A stretch of 64,000 nt of DNA, from contig RHPI01002262.1 of assembly GCA_009103225.1 (NCBI GenBank), positions 847,213-911,212 of the forward strand, in the 5' to 3' direction. Below the pieces are notes generated by a model. The model saw only the letters and a program-made list of their open reading frames with translations, was not told where the DNA came from and did not search any database. Positions 51,001-61,292 of this stretch are shown here, piece after piece. Each line of letters opens with the position of its first letter. Position 1 is the stretch's first letter. Both the position numbers and the translations under genes were made by a program. Source of the DNA: Chlorokybus atmophyticus (taxonomy: Eukaryota > Streptophyta > Chlorokybophyceae > Chlorokybales > Chlorokybaceae).

Positions 51001-52320
51001 TGCGTGTGCGTGTGCCTGTGCATGGTATGTATGGCCAGGTAGATGTGTGGCGACGCTGTTTTTGTATGTGCATACAGCAGACAATGTCTCATATACCACA
51101 AGTGCAGCAGTGTCTTGCGCACGCCATTGCATGCTTGTGTGCCACACATACACACGCGTCTTTTTGGGAAACAAAGCACAACCTTTGCGCAGGTTTCACT
51201 CGTCATCAGTGACGTGTTGGGCAGCACGCCAGGCGACGTGGCGGCATATCTTCGTGACGCGTCGACAACATACCCACCCGTGCTCCCGAGCATCATCGAT
51301 CGGAGCTTCATCCCAACATTGAGCGCAGTCCCTTCCTGTGCGGCGTGCCCACCGTTGCAGGCCACAAGGCCACCACCGACATTGCACACATGCGAGTGCG
51401 TGACACCTGTGACGGCCCAAATTACTCTCACCAGCCCTCGCGCATACCAACACAACGACTCGCTTTGGCTTCATGAGCGCCTTGCGGAAGCGTTGGGTGT
51501 TGAGCCGAACCTCCTCGTGAGCGTTCTTGACGACAAAGCCACAACCCTCACAATCCAGGTGTTCCCGCCATCTCCGGCAAACGCCCTTCGCGGCCCCGAT
51601 GTTGCCCACCTTCTGGACCGCCTCCTCCTTCGTCTTCATGGCCAACACACCCCACTTGAACTGTTACTTGGCAGGTACGTGTGTTTGCATGCGCATGTGT
51701 GCACGCGCGCGCGCGCGTGCGTGACTAACACCACACACCACATTGGCCTAACATAACATCTTGATAACTTGCTGCCCAAAACGCTTATAGAATTTGTCGC
51801 ATCGCATAACATGTGCATGGTTGTGTTCATCCAACATGTTTGCAAGATTGACTGAGTTGTTGAGTGCGTGTGTGCAACATGCGTGACACTTCCAACTGAC
51901 ATCCTTGCGTGGTGCAGTTTTAGGCTGGAGACGCTGTATGCGGGCGCGGAGTTGTGGTACAGTGCGCCCGCGCTGGACTCGCAGAGGGCGGGAGGGTCCA
52001 ACATGGTGCTGGCGTCCTCCGCGGGGGCATTGCTCGGGACATTGGGTGTGTGCATGGCGGCGACGGCGTGCATGATGCTCTGTTTTGCATTGGTGATAAG
52101 GTGTGCTATGTGGCGTGGAGGAGGAGCACACATGCCCAACAAACTCTCCTACACGCCTGCGCCGCACACCCACAAAACCCAACCTCATGTCGAGGTTGTG
52201 ATGCACACCAAACGTGTACCAATCTCGGAGATTTGTGAAGTGGTGTCACCCACCAACCATCAGGTGTTCCCAATGACTCTGGTTGCCAGGCCAACACCCG
52301 GCATGGCAGTGCAACAGTAG
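48038..52320 (+). CDS. Type I membrane protein with three repeated ectodomain units (receptor-like, no kinase)
   Basis: Seven exons (48038-48134, 48263-48539, 48976-49609, 49892-50099, 50244-50851, 51193-51674, 51918-52320) give 902 residues, all phases consistent. A signal peptide (to about residue 32) is followed by three copies of a unit. Each unit has an alpha/beta segment of about 90-100 residues (starting near 40, 297 and 548), then a module opening C-x-x-C ... RPPP-x-x-x-C-x-C (near 148, 407 and 656) and containing a V-x-VFPP strand. A TM helix at about 799-829 (ALLGTLGVCMAATACMMLCF) and a 70-residue tail follow. The module resembles the CxxC/CxC juxtamembrane region of plant LRR-VIII-1 receptor kinases; this is inference from pattern. 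No LRR or kinase is present. The tail is rich in Pro, His and Val and could bind partners. Related modules may occur in family X at 4-6 and 25-27 kb. Confidence 0.8.
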
Positions 52321-52718
52321 TCATGTGTAGCAAAACAGTCGCGATGTCATAAAAGGATGCGCATTTGTGGTTTTGGCAGTAGAAAGGTTGGAATAAGGAT
52401 ACAATATTTGTCCATAGGCAGTGGTATGTAAATAGTTACTATATTTGGAATTAATCGGACACCGCTTTGTGGGTGCAGCTAAATTATGAACTTGAGTTGG
52501 TAGCAGAGCGCTCTTTACGTTGTTGTGGGGGTGTTTATGCAAGGTGGCTTGGGTGCATGTGGTTGTACCATGTAGAGCGTTGACACTTGACGATGTGCAC
52601 ATATACATTTTATGAGTTATCAACTTATGTCGAAATTCGCGTGTATTACAATGCCCATAAAGTCTGCCCCTTGACTGCTGCCAACGCTGAGCTACATGAT
52701 GTACACGTGCACACGCAT
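52321..52718. other. Convergent intergenic spacer
   Basis: 398 bp between the stop codons of the 902-residue protein gene (plus) and the coiled-coil gene (minus); presumably both 3' UTRs. Nothing else seen. Confidence 0.7.
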
Positions 52719-55654
52719 CTACATCACGCGCGCGGGCTCGTTGCTATCTATCCTCGATGTCCGTGGCGACAACAAAGGTGTCGGCGTTAGCGAGCACGCC
52801 TCGAGGTAGCACGCCACAAGTGCGAGAGATTCCACCTGACACGCGCACACACACGCACACGCACGCGCACACGCGTTCCCCGCAATCAGTCTTATGGCCA
52901 ACGTATGATCACACAACAACTTCTTGCAAGACACGTATATCACTCACTGTCAAAGTTGGCGTCGTGCTCATTAACACCCTCGCCGTGACCTTGCCGGCGT
53001 TCGGCCACGTCTTGGCTGCCCACAGCTGATATAACACACAACTGCATGTCAGCCTGTTGGTACTGGAACCCTCCACTTGAGTGGCACTCAAGTTGATATT
53101 ACATACCAGGAAGTCGTCTCTCGTGAAGGGTCCCTCCTGCGCGTGCCGCCACTTGAGTATCTTCATCCACTTCTGCTGCCTCAACCTGAAGCAAACATAC
53201 AAATCACCTCACACATATACGAGCACACAACACCCACGCATACGTACTCAAACACACCCACGCACAAGAGCGCGCACACGCACAACAATGACTCAACAGA
53301 GGCGTCAAGTCCGTTATTATGGAGTGGTGGTGGTGTTACTACTACTACTAGTAGTAATAGTAGTAGCAGCAGTAGCAGTAGTGTCACCGTCGTTGTTGTT
53401 GTTGTTACTATTATCAACATACAACTCACTCTGTCCCTTCCAGCAGTTGACTCGTCAGATGTTCCATCTCCCTCCTCCCCCTCCTCCCGCACTCCTTGGC
53501 TATCCCTTCCAGCTCGTGCGGTTTGGCGGACGGGTAGATCGCGCGGAGGGCGCGCAACACGACGCTATCTGTCGATGATGTCGTGTCGTCGCGTGCGAGG
53601 GTGTGGAAGGGAGACAGGACGCGGCGCCAGTGCATCGGGTAACGCCAGGTGGCGTCGTCGCAGTGGCCTGAGGGTAAAAGAGTGGATTACAGGTGAGACT
53701 CTTGCACGCGTGTATGTGTGCATCTGTGCGTGTGCGCGCTCGCGTGAGCGTGTGTATACCTGTGCGTGAGCGTCTGTGTGTGTGCGTGTCACCATGTGCG
53801 TGTGCATGCGTGAGTAGCTGTGCATGTGTGCGCTTGCACACATGCACATATACACATACACACACTTGCACACATACACACTCACACAAGTACATGTTAA
53901 CATGTGAGCCTGCACGCATGTATGACTGCATGTCCATGTGTGCGCTTGTGCGTTTGTGTTTGTGTGTCTCTGTGTGCGCAAATGTGCATGTTTCTGCATA
54001 TGCAGTTGAGATCATGCCTTCAAGTGCAAGGGAAAACAGTCGGACGATCGCGTTGGAAGCACGGTGCGTGTCGATGGCTTGCAACATAGCGCGCGCGATG
54101 ATCACAACCGTCGCTCGCACATTCGCATACCTGTTCAAGAACAACATATTGGGTTCTCGCTCCTCGCCCACTTTGTGCCAACACACTCATCAGAGCTCAC
54201 CTCGACAGCAAGAATGTGTACAGGAAAGCGTGCAGAGGTGACGGCGGGTCCACATGCTTGACGATGAGATCGGGGTCTTGCGGCTGCGGCAACTGCAATT
54301 GTTGGTGTGAGTGAGATGACGCGTCCTCTTTCCTCGCCAACAGCGCCGTCTCCTCCCGCTCTATGCGCCACTTCTCTGCCCACACTTTCTCTATCAGATA
54401 GACCAAATCCTGCAGTCAACAAACACTTACACACATACGTAGGCATGCACGCATGCGCACACATGCACATGCGAGCACGCGCACACATGCACACGTATAG
54501 CTCAATGCTCCTGCAGAAGTTTTACTGATATTTGCACAAATACATTCACACTGTGACATCCACTTACTGCGAGCGACATCTGCAAGTGTTGCCCTTCGCA
54601 GAGTGTTGTGTCGGCGAACTTGTCTTCGGCGAGCTGGGTGGCAAGAAACGACGCATACTGTTTGTGTAGTGGAGATGCTGGTGTGTTTGGGACATCTTCA
54701 TGTGTTGTTGTTGTTGTTGTTGTTGTTGTAGTGGTGGTGGATGGTCGTGTCTCAGCGCTCTCTTTGCTCGGCGTGGTATTCGTATCACTGCGTATATCGC
54801 CCGCACTCTCCACCCGCATGGGTACAGCATACTCCCGCAATCGCCTCTGCAATGGAGATAAGCTTATCGGATCAAACCCTTGCACACACCCCCACCCACC
54901 CCCACACTCTTACCAACTCTTCATGCACGGGTCCCACTTCCTCCCCAAACCTCTTCTTCACCGTTTCCCTCGCGTCTTCGTCTCCTTCCCTCTCATCCAT
55001 CTCCGCCTCGAAGTCACCCACGAGTGCTTCGTGCGCTACCAGCAGTTGTCTTTCCAAGTGTATGGCTTCGCCTAGTAGGGTTGAGTCTTTGGGTGAGAGA
55101 GAGTGGGAGGGTGTGGTGCGGCTGCGGTCGCGCTCGAGTTGGGCGAGCGTGTGGCGGATCTCACGCTGACGAGAGAGGGTGTTGAGGAGGGAGGAGGACG
55201 TGGACTTGGAGGACGTGGACTCGTGCTCGGCACGGCGGACCTCGCCCTGAGAACATGTTGGTGTGCGTGCGGGCACTGTTGCATGATGACACAACTATAT
55301 GGTAGACTGGTATTGGGGTACACATGCGCCGCGACATGCAGCGCATGCGTGCATGTGCATGTACGCCTGCCGCACGCACACGCACATGTGCTACAACAAG
55401 ATATGCAAATTACACCGATACCGCTCAACGTTCTTATTGTTGGGCATACAAGGCATACAATGCTGTTGATACATGTCAGGATGCCACCCGATAGAGTGTG
55501 GGTTTATGTTGTGTTCCAATCTCTACCTGCATGGCGAGTAGCTCTCGTCGGTGTCGCTCGCGTGCCTCCTTAGCCTCCGCCGCAATGAGGTCACGCTCTG
55601 CGATGGCCTGAGCAGCCTGATACTCCGCTCCCAACGCACGCGCCTGCATGGATG

Positions 55655-55701
<47 letters not shown>

Positions 55702-56187
55702 TGCACACCACACAAACACCTCAGCATCCTGAGCTCGAGCGTCCTCTGCGCCACGTCTCCCTGCTCCATCTCGTCCCTCTGCTCGTGCATTTCTCTCAAC
55801 CATTGCCAGGGTGTCCTTGGCGGCGGCCGCTGCGTCGTTGGCATCTGCGGCCTCGTCCCGTGCCCTGGCCAGGAGGGCGAAGTAGGGCAGTCCGCCGATG
55901 GAGTGGGCGTCCGTGGGGTCCGTCGTGAGGTCCTCCCCGGCGCAGTAGAGACCGACCATCACCTCGCTGTACACCTGAGCCATAACACGCTGCGCTGCAC
56001 CCAACACACCCGCAGACAGGACCTCGCGGAAGGCGGCCACGTGGCAGGCGAGCCGGGAGACGCTGGGCTGCCCGGGAAGAAGACTCTTGCCGACGCCGGC
56101 ATTGCCATCCCCGCCACTGCTGCAAGCAGTCAACCGCTCTGCAAGACGCACCTCCACCTCCGTCACCGCTGACCTCGGCGTCCTCAT
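52719..56187 (-). CDS. 676-residue coiled-coil protein, unrecognised
   Basis: Ten exons (56187-55720, 55643-55527, 55246-54914, 54846-54568, 54409-54201, 54130-54018, 53667-53430, 53185-53107, 53025-52948, 52835-52719) join in frame. The middle is helical and charged: AERDLIAAEAKEARERHRRE, LSRQREIRHTLAQLERDRSR and a Glu/Asp-rich stretch, then a poly-Thr linker. The C-terminal 220 residues look globular: EKVWAEKWRIEREE, then PLHAFLYTFLLSRY, then ATVVIIARAMLQAIDTH and MHWRRVLSPFHTLA. The intron between exons 6 and 7 uses a GC donor (GAAG|GCATGA), confirmed by phase. The start is uncertain: an in-frame poly-Ala run lies upstream of the ATG at 56187 and could belong to an earlier exon. I do not recognise the family. 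Confidence 0.75.
55656..55700. repeat. (GT)n microsatellite in an intron
   Basis: Long GT run occupying most of intron 1 of the coiled-coil gene (76 bp). Confidence 0.9.
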
Positions 56188-56196
56188 CCCTGATGC

Positions 56197-56229
<33 letters not shown>

Positions 56230-56909
56230 TGCCGCTGCCGCTAAGGTCACGTGACCTGTGTCGATTACGCTATATACGGATTACGTGAAGGGGTTCCAGG
56301 CACACCTGACACTAACCTGACATCGTGTTTCAGGTAGGATACGCCGCAGGTGTAACAGTAGAGCTTCCAGATACGTATCTTGCAGGCCTTGCGTGTCTTG
56401 CGTATCTTCCCGCCAAAAAGGCCGATGTTGTACGTGCAGCTATAGGTCTCTTTCAATGCTATGCAGTGTGGATAGGCAGGTAGGTACAACCGACAGGCGG
56501 GAAATCTCATGTTTTCGCGCGAATTCTACTGACCGCATTTCTGACCGATCGGTTGCTTTGCCGCCGGTTAAAGCCCGTGCCTTCTGCCACGGTAGCGATT
56601 CGTTTTGAGCCTGCAACAAACTGCACAAACAGCCCCGATATCGCTCGCACATGACCAATATCCACCCTCTCAGCGCCAAATGGGCGCCGAATCGGTTACC
56701 TAAGTCAACGAGTCAGAGTGACCTAAGCCTGACAGCGTTCAAGTTTGGTACGGTTTGATTGTGCGGCTAATTTGGTGCCTAACAGTAAAGGCGCCAGATT
56801 GAGCTAAAGCAAAAGGCATAGGCGTAAAGGCACTATCAGCGGCGGTGGCGGTGTTGTTCTCCTCCTCCGCGTCGTCATCCGTCAGCATTGCCAAGGATAG
56901 TCTACCGTC
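56188..56909. promoter_or_regulatory. Divergent intergenic region
   Basis: 722 bp between the ATG of the coiled-coil gene (minus) and that of the NGH-repeat gene (plus). It includes a (GCC)n stretch (56200-56237) and must hold both promoters unless the coiled-coil gene has an upstream exon here. No specific element identified. Confidence 0.4.
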
Positions 56910-58483
56910 ATGGAGGCAGCGACGGCGTCGTCTGCGATGTCCTCGTTGGTGCGCGGGAGGGGCTTAACTTCTGTCCCCTCCCGCCGCCCGCAACAATCCT
57001 CTACACATGCTCGTCCTCGCCCTCATCAGCATCACCAGGCCACCCGCATGAAGGCGAACTGGAGCTTCCTGCCTGACGAGACCAACAAGAACAACAAGGC
57101 GCCGGTGGCCACGACAACGGAGAAGGCCACGAGCCATGACGCCAAGGCCACCACCCTCGTTGCATCCAGGGAAGAGGTGAGGGTGATGACTGTGTCAACC
57201 GTTGCTATTGTAAGAGAGATTGATTGTCAGTTTCATCCACTGATGTGGGTATGTGTGCAGAACAACAGCAATGACAACAGCAATGGCGTCCATCAGGAGA
57301 CCAACGGCGTGCATCTCAACGGCCACGCCAACGGCCATGTCAATGGCTACGCCAACGGCCACGTCAACAGTCATGCCAATGGTCATGTCAACGGCCACGT
57401 CAATGGCTATTCCAACGGCTATGCCAATGGCCATGCCAACGGCCATGCCAACGGCCACGTCAACGGCCACGCCATCAACATCATCAGCAATATTGAGGAC
57501 AACACCCACGCCAACAACAGCAACAACTCTTCTGGTGCCAACGACTGGCCGATGCTGCGTCCAGCCACACCTCAAGCCTCAACTACACGCAAGCCGACAA
57601 CCACAGCAACAACAAACACAACAGCATCACCAAGCACAACCAGAGCCACATCCACAACGTCTTCCTCTCAAAGTCAGTCTCTGCCACCACAAGCGGATCT
57701 GTCGCAGAGTTATGGGTGGAGTGTCCTGCCTGATGCCTGCCTTGACCCGCACGACATCGCCAACAGCATCGCCCTCGCCGACAACAACAACAACAACAAC
57801 CACAACAGCAGCAACAATAATGGCACGGCTGTCGTTGATGACGACGCATTCTGGCAAGAACAAGTAAGCGAGCACTGAGACTGTTGGCGTGCTGTTACAC
57901 CAACGGATGCTGTTTGATGTTGATGCACGGCAGTTGCTTGTTGGCTTGCAAGAATGGTTGTGCGCGGAGTGTGCATGTGCGTGTGTGATAGTGTATGCGT
58001 GTGTGTGCATGCGTACATGTATATGTGCGCGTGTGCGGGATGCTCCAATAACTACTGTGCATGCTATGTCAAAGCACTCTACCATTCACACTGTGCCTTA
58101 AAACCAACCACACAGCCACCCACTCTAACACGTGCACGTATCTCTCCCAGCAAGCGCGGCGTCAGCGTGAGCGTCAAGACTGGGAGTCTCAGAAGTCCCA
58201 ATTGGAGGACGAGGCCGCATCTTTGCGCGCCCGCATCGCCTCTCTCCACGCTCTCGTCCCCGCCCCCTCCGCCGACCGCGCAAAACAACTCGCCGAAGCC
58301 GCCGTCGCGCCACTCACACGCGCGGCATCCACACTCACAACAAAAACAACCACAAAGAAGACGACCACGAAGAAGGGTGCGGCCACGTCGGCGTACACGT
58401 CGCATGAGCTCAGAATGGAACGTGTGACAGCGCGTGCGGATAGCTTCTTTGCGGCTCTCTCCAACCAGTTGCATCATGACTGA
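56910..58483 (+). CDS. 400-residue protein with NGH repeats and C-terminal coiled coil
   Basis: Exons 56910-57176, 57261-57863 and 58151-58483. The first intron is 84 bp with no stop and could be retained in frame, adding 28 residues. The N-terminus is basic and Ser/His-rich, with KANWSFLPDETNK. Next come about a dozen NGH[A/V/Y]-type repeats, an Asn/Ser/Thr-rich low-complexity region, then QSYGWSVLPDACLDPHDIAN and an Asn run. The last exon encodes a charged coiled coil (RRQRERQDWESQKSQLEDEA then LRARIASL) and a Lys/Thr-rich tail. A W-S-x-LP motif occurs twice (WSFLPDE, WSVLPDA) and may be functional. It could be a scaffold or adaptor; no known domain recognised. Confidence 0.75.
57301..57480 (+). 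repeat. Coding minisatellite, AACGGCCA[C/T]GYC-type 12-bp units
   Basis: About fourteen tandem 12-bp units encode NGHA/NGHV/NGYA/NGYS tetrapeptides in frame. Unit differences are mostly first- and second-base swaps at the fourth codon, plus silent changes. Confidence 0.9.
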
Positions 58484-59521
58484 GAGGTGCTCTCGTGTGT
58501 CGGTGTGGAAGGCGTGTCCACGTGTTGGTGGTATGTGCTCCACACAGAGGGCTAATGCGCTCTGTGTGAAGAAGAGAGAGAAAAGACGAGAGATACATAT
58601 GCTGAGGTGTGGGGTTGGGTGGGTGTGTGGCAGTGAGGGGAGGCAAAAGGATGATGTTGTACTTTCTACATCGGAGGTCATGTCTCCTCGCCTCACTGCA
58701 CTTGTAAAGTTGATGTTGTTGGGGATTTTTTACCTGTACCTCTAAGGACCAGTTTGTGTGGGTTTTCTTCTTTACTAGGAGGGCGGTGTACTAGTAGGGA
58801 AGCCCCACCCCTGTAAACAGGAGTTGGGTTGTAGTAGTATGAACTCATTATTGAACCTTGAATTACATTTCTTGGTTTAGAGTTCCCAAATGCAAGGTCC
58901 TCGTGGTTGCCTGCAGCCTGTGCGAATGAAGTGGGTCGATGTGTTACCGTTGAATGAGTACGCGCGTGAAGTTATTGTGCGTGACAAATGAGACACAACG
59001 TACAACTGCGCAAGTAGATGTGCGCGATCCATGTTTCGCATGCATCAGTGCACTGAACAGTGATGAAGTTTTCATCACTGGTCAACGCACAACGTGTGTT
59101 GGCGTAACATGTCATTGATTGACCCCACGCACACACACGCAAGCCATACGTGAACAACCTGTTGGAATTGCATGCGTGTGTTTGCTGCTTGGTTGTATTC
59201 AGAAACACAAGTGATGAGATCGTGTATGCATCGCATAAGAGCACTTGGCTACCATAATTTGACCGTGCATGCATTCAACAACTTAACACCACTAACAATA
59301 CTGCTACACAGTGAGCACTCGGCAAAGTTTTCTCAACAGCAGCATGACGCACGTAACGACAACATGGTTCTCCTGCAAAGTACAATGCTCTTGTGTGCAT
59401 GCACCAATGAACCAAACGGGTGATTGACGACGCACATGTGTGTGCGCATGTGTACGTTCGTGTGTCACACGGTTCAACTCTTCACCAGCAACCAAATCCC
59501 ATCACTTCACATCACATCCAT
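58484..59521. other. Intergenic, no gene found
   Basis: Lies between the 3' ends of two convergent genes. Only GT/CA-rich short repeats and no exon with splice support. Confidence 0.5.
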
Positions 59522-60160
59522 TCACTGGTCTTCTAATCTGACTTGGAACCACTGTATGGACCCCTTCCCCGGCCCTAGTACCAACTCACACGCCGAGTCA
59601 ATCAGCTCCTCTGCCGCAGCTTCCCTATCCTCATGCCTCACTATAGCCGGAGGGAGAAGCTCCTCCTCCTCCTCATCAACCTGCATGTCGCCCAGGACCT
59701 CAGCCAGCATCGCCGCCAGCTCGGAACGATCGAGGAACTCCTCGTCGGACCCGTGGCGGACGACGACGTAGGTGCCGCCGCCGTCGCCGTAGTTGAGAGC
59801 ACGACGCTGGCCTCTCTGAGGAGGACAAGGACAATGACGACAAGGACAAGAGCAAGGACAACGAGCATGAGAACAGGGTCACCCATGCGTAAGTAATGTC
59901 GCTAATGGCGCCAACCACACCCCTACCAGCGTGTGCGTCGACCAGCGTTGCCTCCACGACGACGACGATGACGTGGAGGAGGACGGCAAGGAGGAGGAGG
60001 AGGAGGAGGAGGAGGAGGGTAGCCTAGAGACCAAGGCGGGTCTGAGGGTGTGAGGCGGCGGCGGCGGCGGCATTTGTGGAGACCTTGTGGAGGCGACGGC
60101 GTTGACAGCGACCAACCTCGCCGCTGCCGCCGCCAACCGTGACGTCATGGCCACCGACAT
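59522..60160 (-). CDS. 175-residue protein with mitochondrial-type leader, unrecognised
   Basis: Exons 60160-59927 and 59815-59522 join in phase. The N-terminus (MSVAMTSRLAAAAARLVAVN) is Arg/Ala/Ser-rich with no acids, typical of a mitochondrial or plastid transit peptide. A Pro run and Ser-rich linker follow. The mature part begins near QRRALNYGDGGGTYVVVRHG and is very acidic (MQVDEEEEELLPP), ending GSIQWFQVRLEDQ. It starts 58 bp from COX16 in the opposite direction, so a shared promoter and mitochondrial role are likely. The family is unknown to me. The linker exon boundary (CTG|GTAGGG to CTCAG) is the least certain part. Confidence 0.65.
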
Positions 60161-60218
60161 CGCCGCCGATGCACTGCAGGATTGAGACTGCGTCCCTCAG
60201 CCTGTCTGCGAGGTTGTG
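60161..60218. promoter_or_regulatory. 58-bp bidirectional intergenic region
   Basis: The only DNA between the start codons of the mitochondrial-type protein (minus) and COX16 (plus). Both 5' UTRs and the core promoters must be here or overlap coding sequence, unless a longer transcript starts inside a neighbour. No TATA box seen. Confidence 0.6.
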
Positions 60219-60470
60219 ATGGGGGCGGCGCCGTGGGTGCGTTACGGTGCGCCGATGGTCGGTGCTGTGGTGGCTGGTTGGCTTGGACTTGCGCACTTCC
60301 TGCAGGGGAGGATAGACGTCCACGACGCGCAGGACGCAGCACGACGCACCCACATCAACAGCGATCACAACAGCAACAACAAGACGGACCTGGCGCAGGA
60401 GCTGGAGAGAACAAGGGCGCAGGTAGATATTGATCGGTACGAGAACAAACCAGTGCCGAAGCAGTACTGA
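60219..60470 (+). CDS. COX16: COX16-like cytochrome c oxidase assembly protein
   Basis: A single-exon frame of 83 residues. COX16 is a small inner-membrane protein that helps assemble complex IV (copper loading of COX2). Matching features are an N-terminal helix opening RYGAPMVGAVVAGWLGLAHF (family pattern YG-x-P-hydrophobic helix-G), then a hydrophilic stretch facing the intermembrane space. It ends LERTRAQVDIDRYENKPVPK, the conserved D-[IY]-x-x-Y-E-N/Y-K-x-[IV]-P-K end of the family. The His/Asn-rich insert in the middle (HINSDHNSNNK) is unusual. There is no intron, unlike its neighbours. The ATG at 60219 fits the family's short N-terminus. Confidence 0.85.
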   Translation: MGAAPWVRYGAPMVGAVVAGWLGLAHFLQGRIDVHDAQDAARRTHINSDHNSNNKTDLAQELERTRAQVDIDRYENKPVPKQY

Positions 60471-61292
60471 TGACAAGGAGGACAAGGACAGGGACAAGGA
60501 CGACAGCAGCAATGCTTGCGGCAGTGAGAGATTGTGGCAGTGAGAAATTGAAAGGAAAGGATCGATGAGACAATGCAGGTGAGGTTCTTGTTGATAAACT
60601 TGTGCTGTGTGCAGGGTGGGTGAGCGTGTGCTGTGCGTGGTCTTGGGTGTGATGGGGAAAACGCCACAGTTAATGGCTGAGTAGTTATCATCATATGCAT
60701 AACGTTCTTGTTTGCTATTCAGGTGATTTGCAACAGATGGATGTGTAGAACCCAAGGCTAAGAAAAGGCGACCATGCATGTGCTAGCTGGAGCGGCAGCA
60801 TACACTTGTATATACCCACATGCGGATGAGCAGTAGTAGTGTGACGAACCTGACTACTTGTTGTTGAACATGTGTGTGCTTGTGCACAACATTGTATACA
60901 TGAAGATGTGCACGCGCACACACACACACACACACACACATACATGCGTGCTCGCATGCGCGCACCTGTACATAGCTACAGATGCTGCGAGTAGTGGTGA
61001 AGTTGGTAACCATGCGTGTACACGTTTGACACTGTATGTTTCAACACACCCATGCACATGCACATGCACCAGCATGCGCGCAAAGCGTGCGCGAGAACAC
61101 GCACACATTGCGTCCCGCTGCATTTCCAAAACTGCATGGCTGCATGTATGCCCTTCACACCACACTATTCTCAACAACATCCAGAGCGCAATCTTGAGAA
61201 CACAACACGCACCATGTCACGCATCTATGTGACACACGAGCGCCCAGCCGCACAAAAAAAAGAACCTCTTGCAACCTACTACACTGCATCAA
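60471..61292. other. Intergenic spacer between convergent genes
   Basis: Contains two near-identical tandem GCAGTGAGARATTG words (60521-60550), a (CA)n run at 60919-60940, and no gene. Confidence 0.5.

Noticed and set aside
60024-60779. 251-codon minus-strand frame across COX16
   Set aside because: Antisense to COX16 and read through its composition. The 59522-60160 gene on the same strand uses another frame with splice support.
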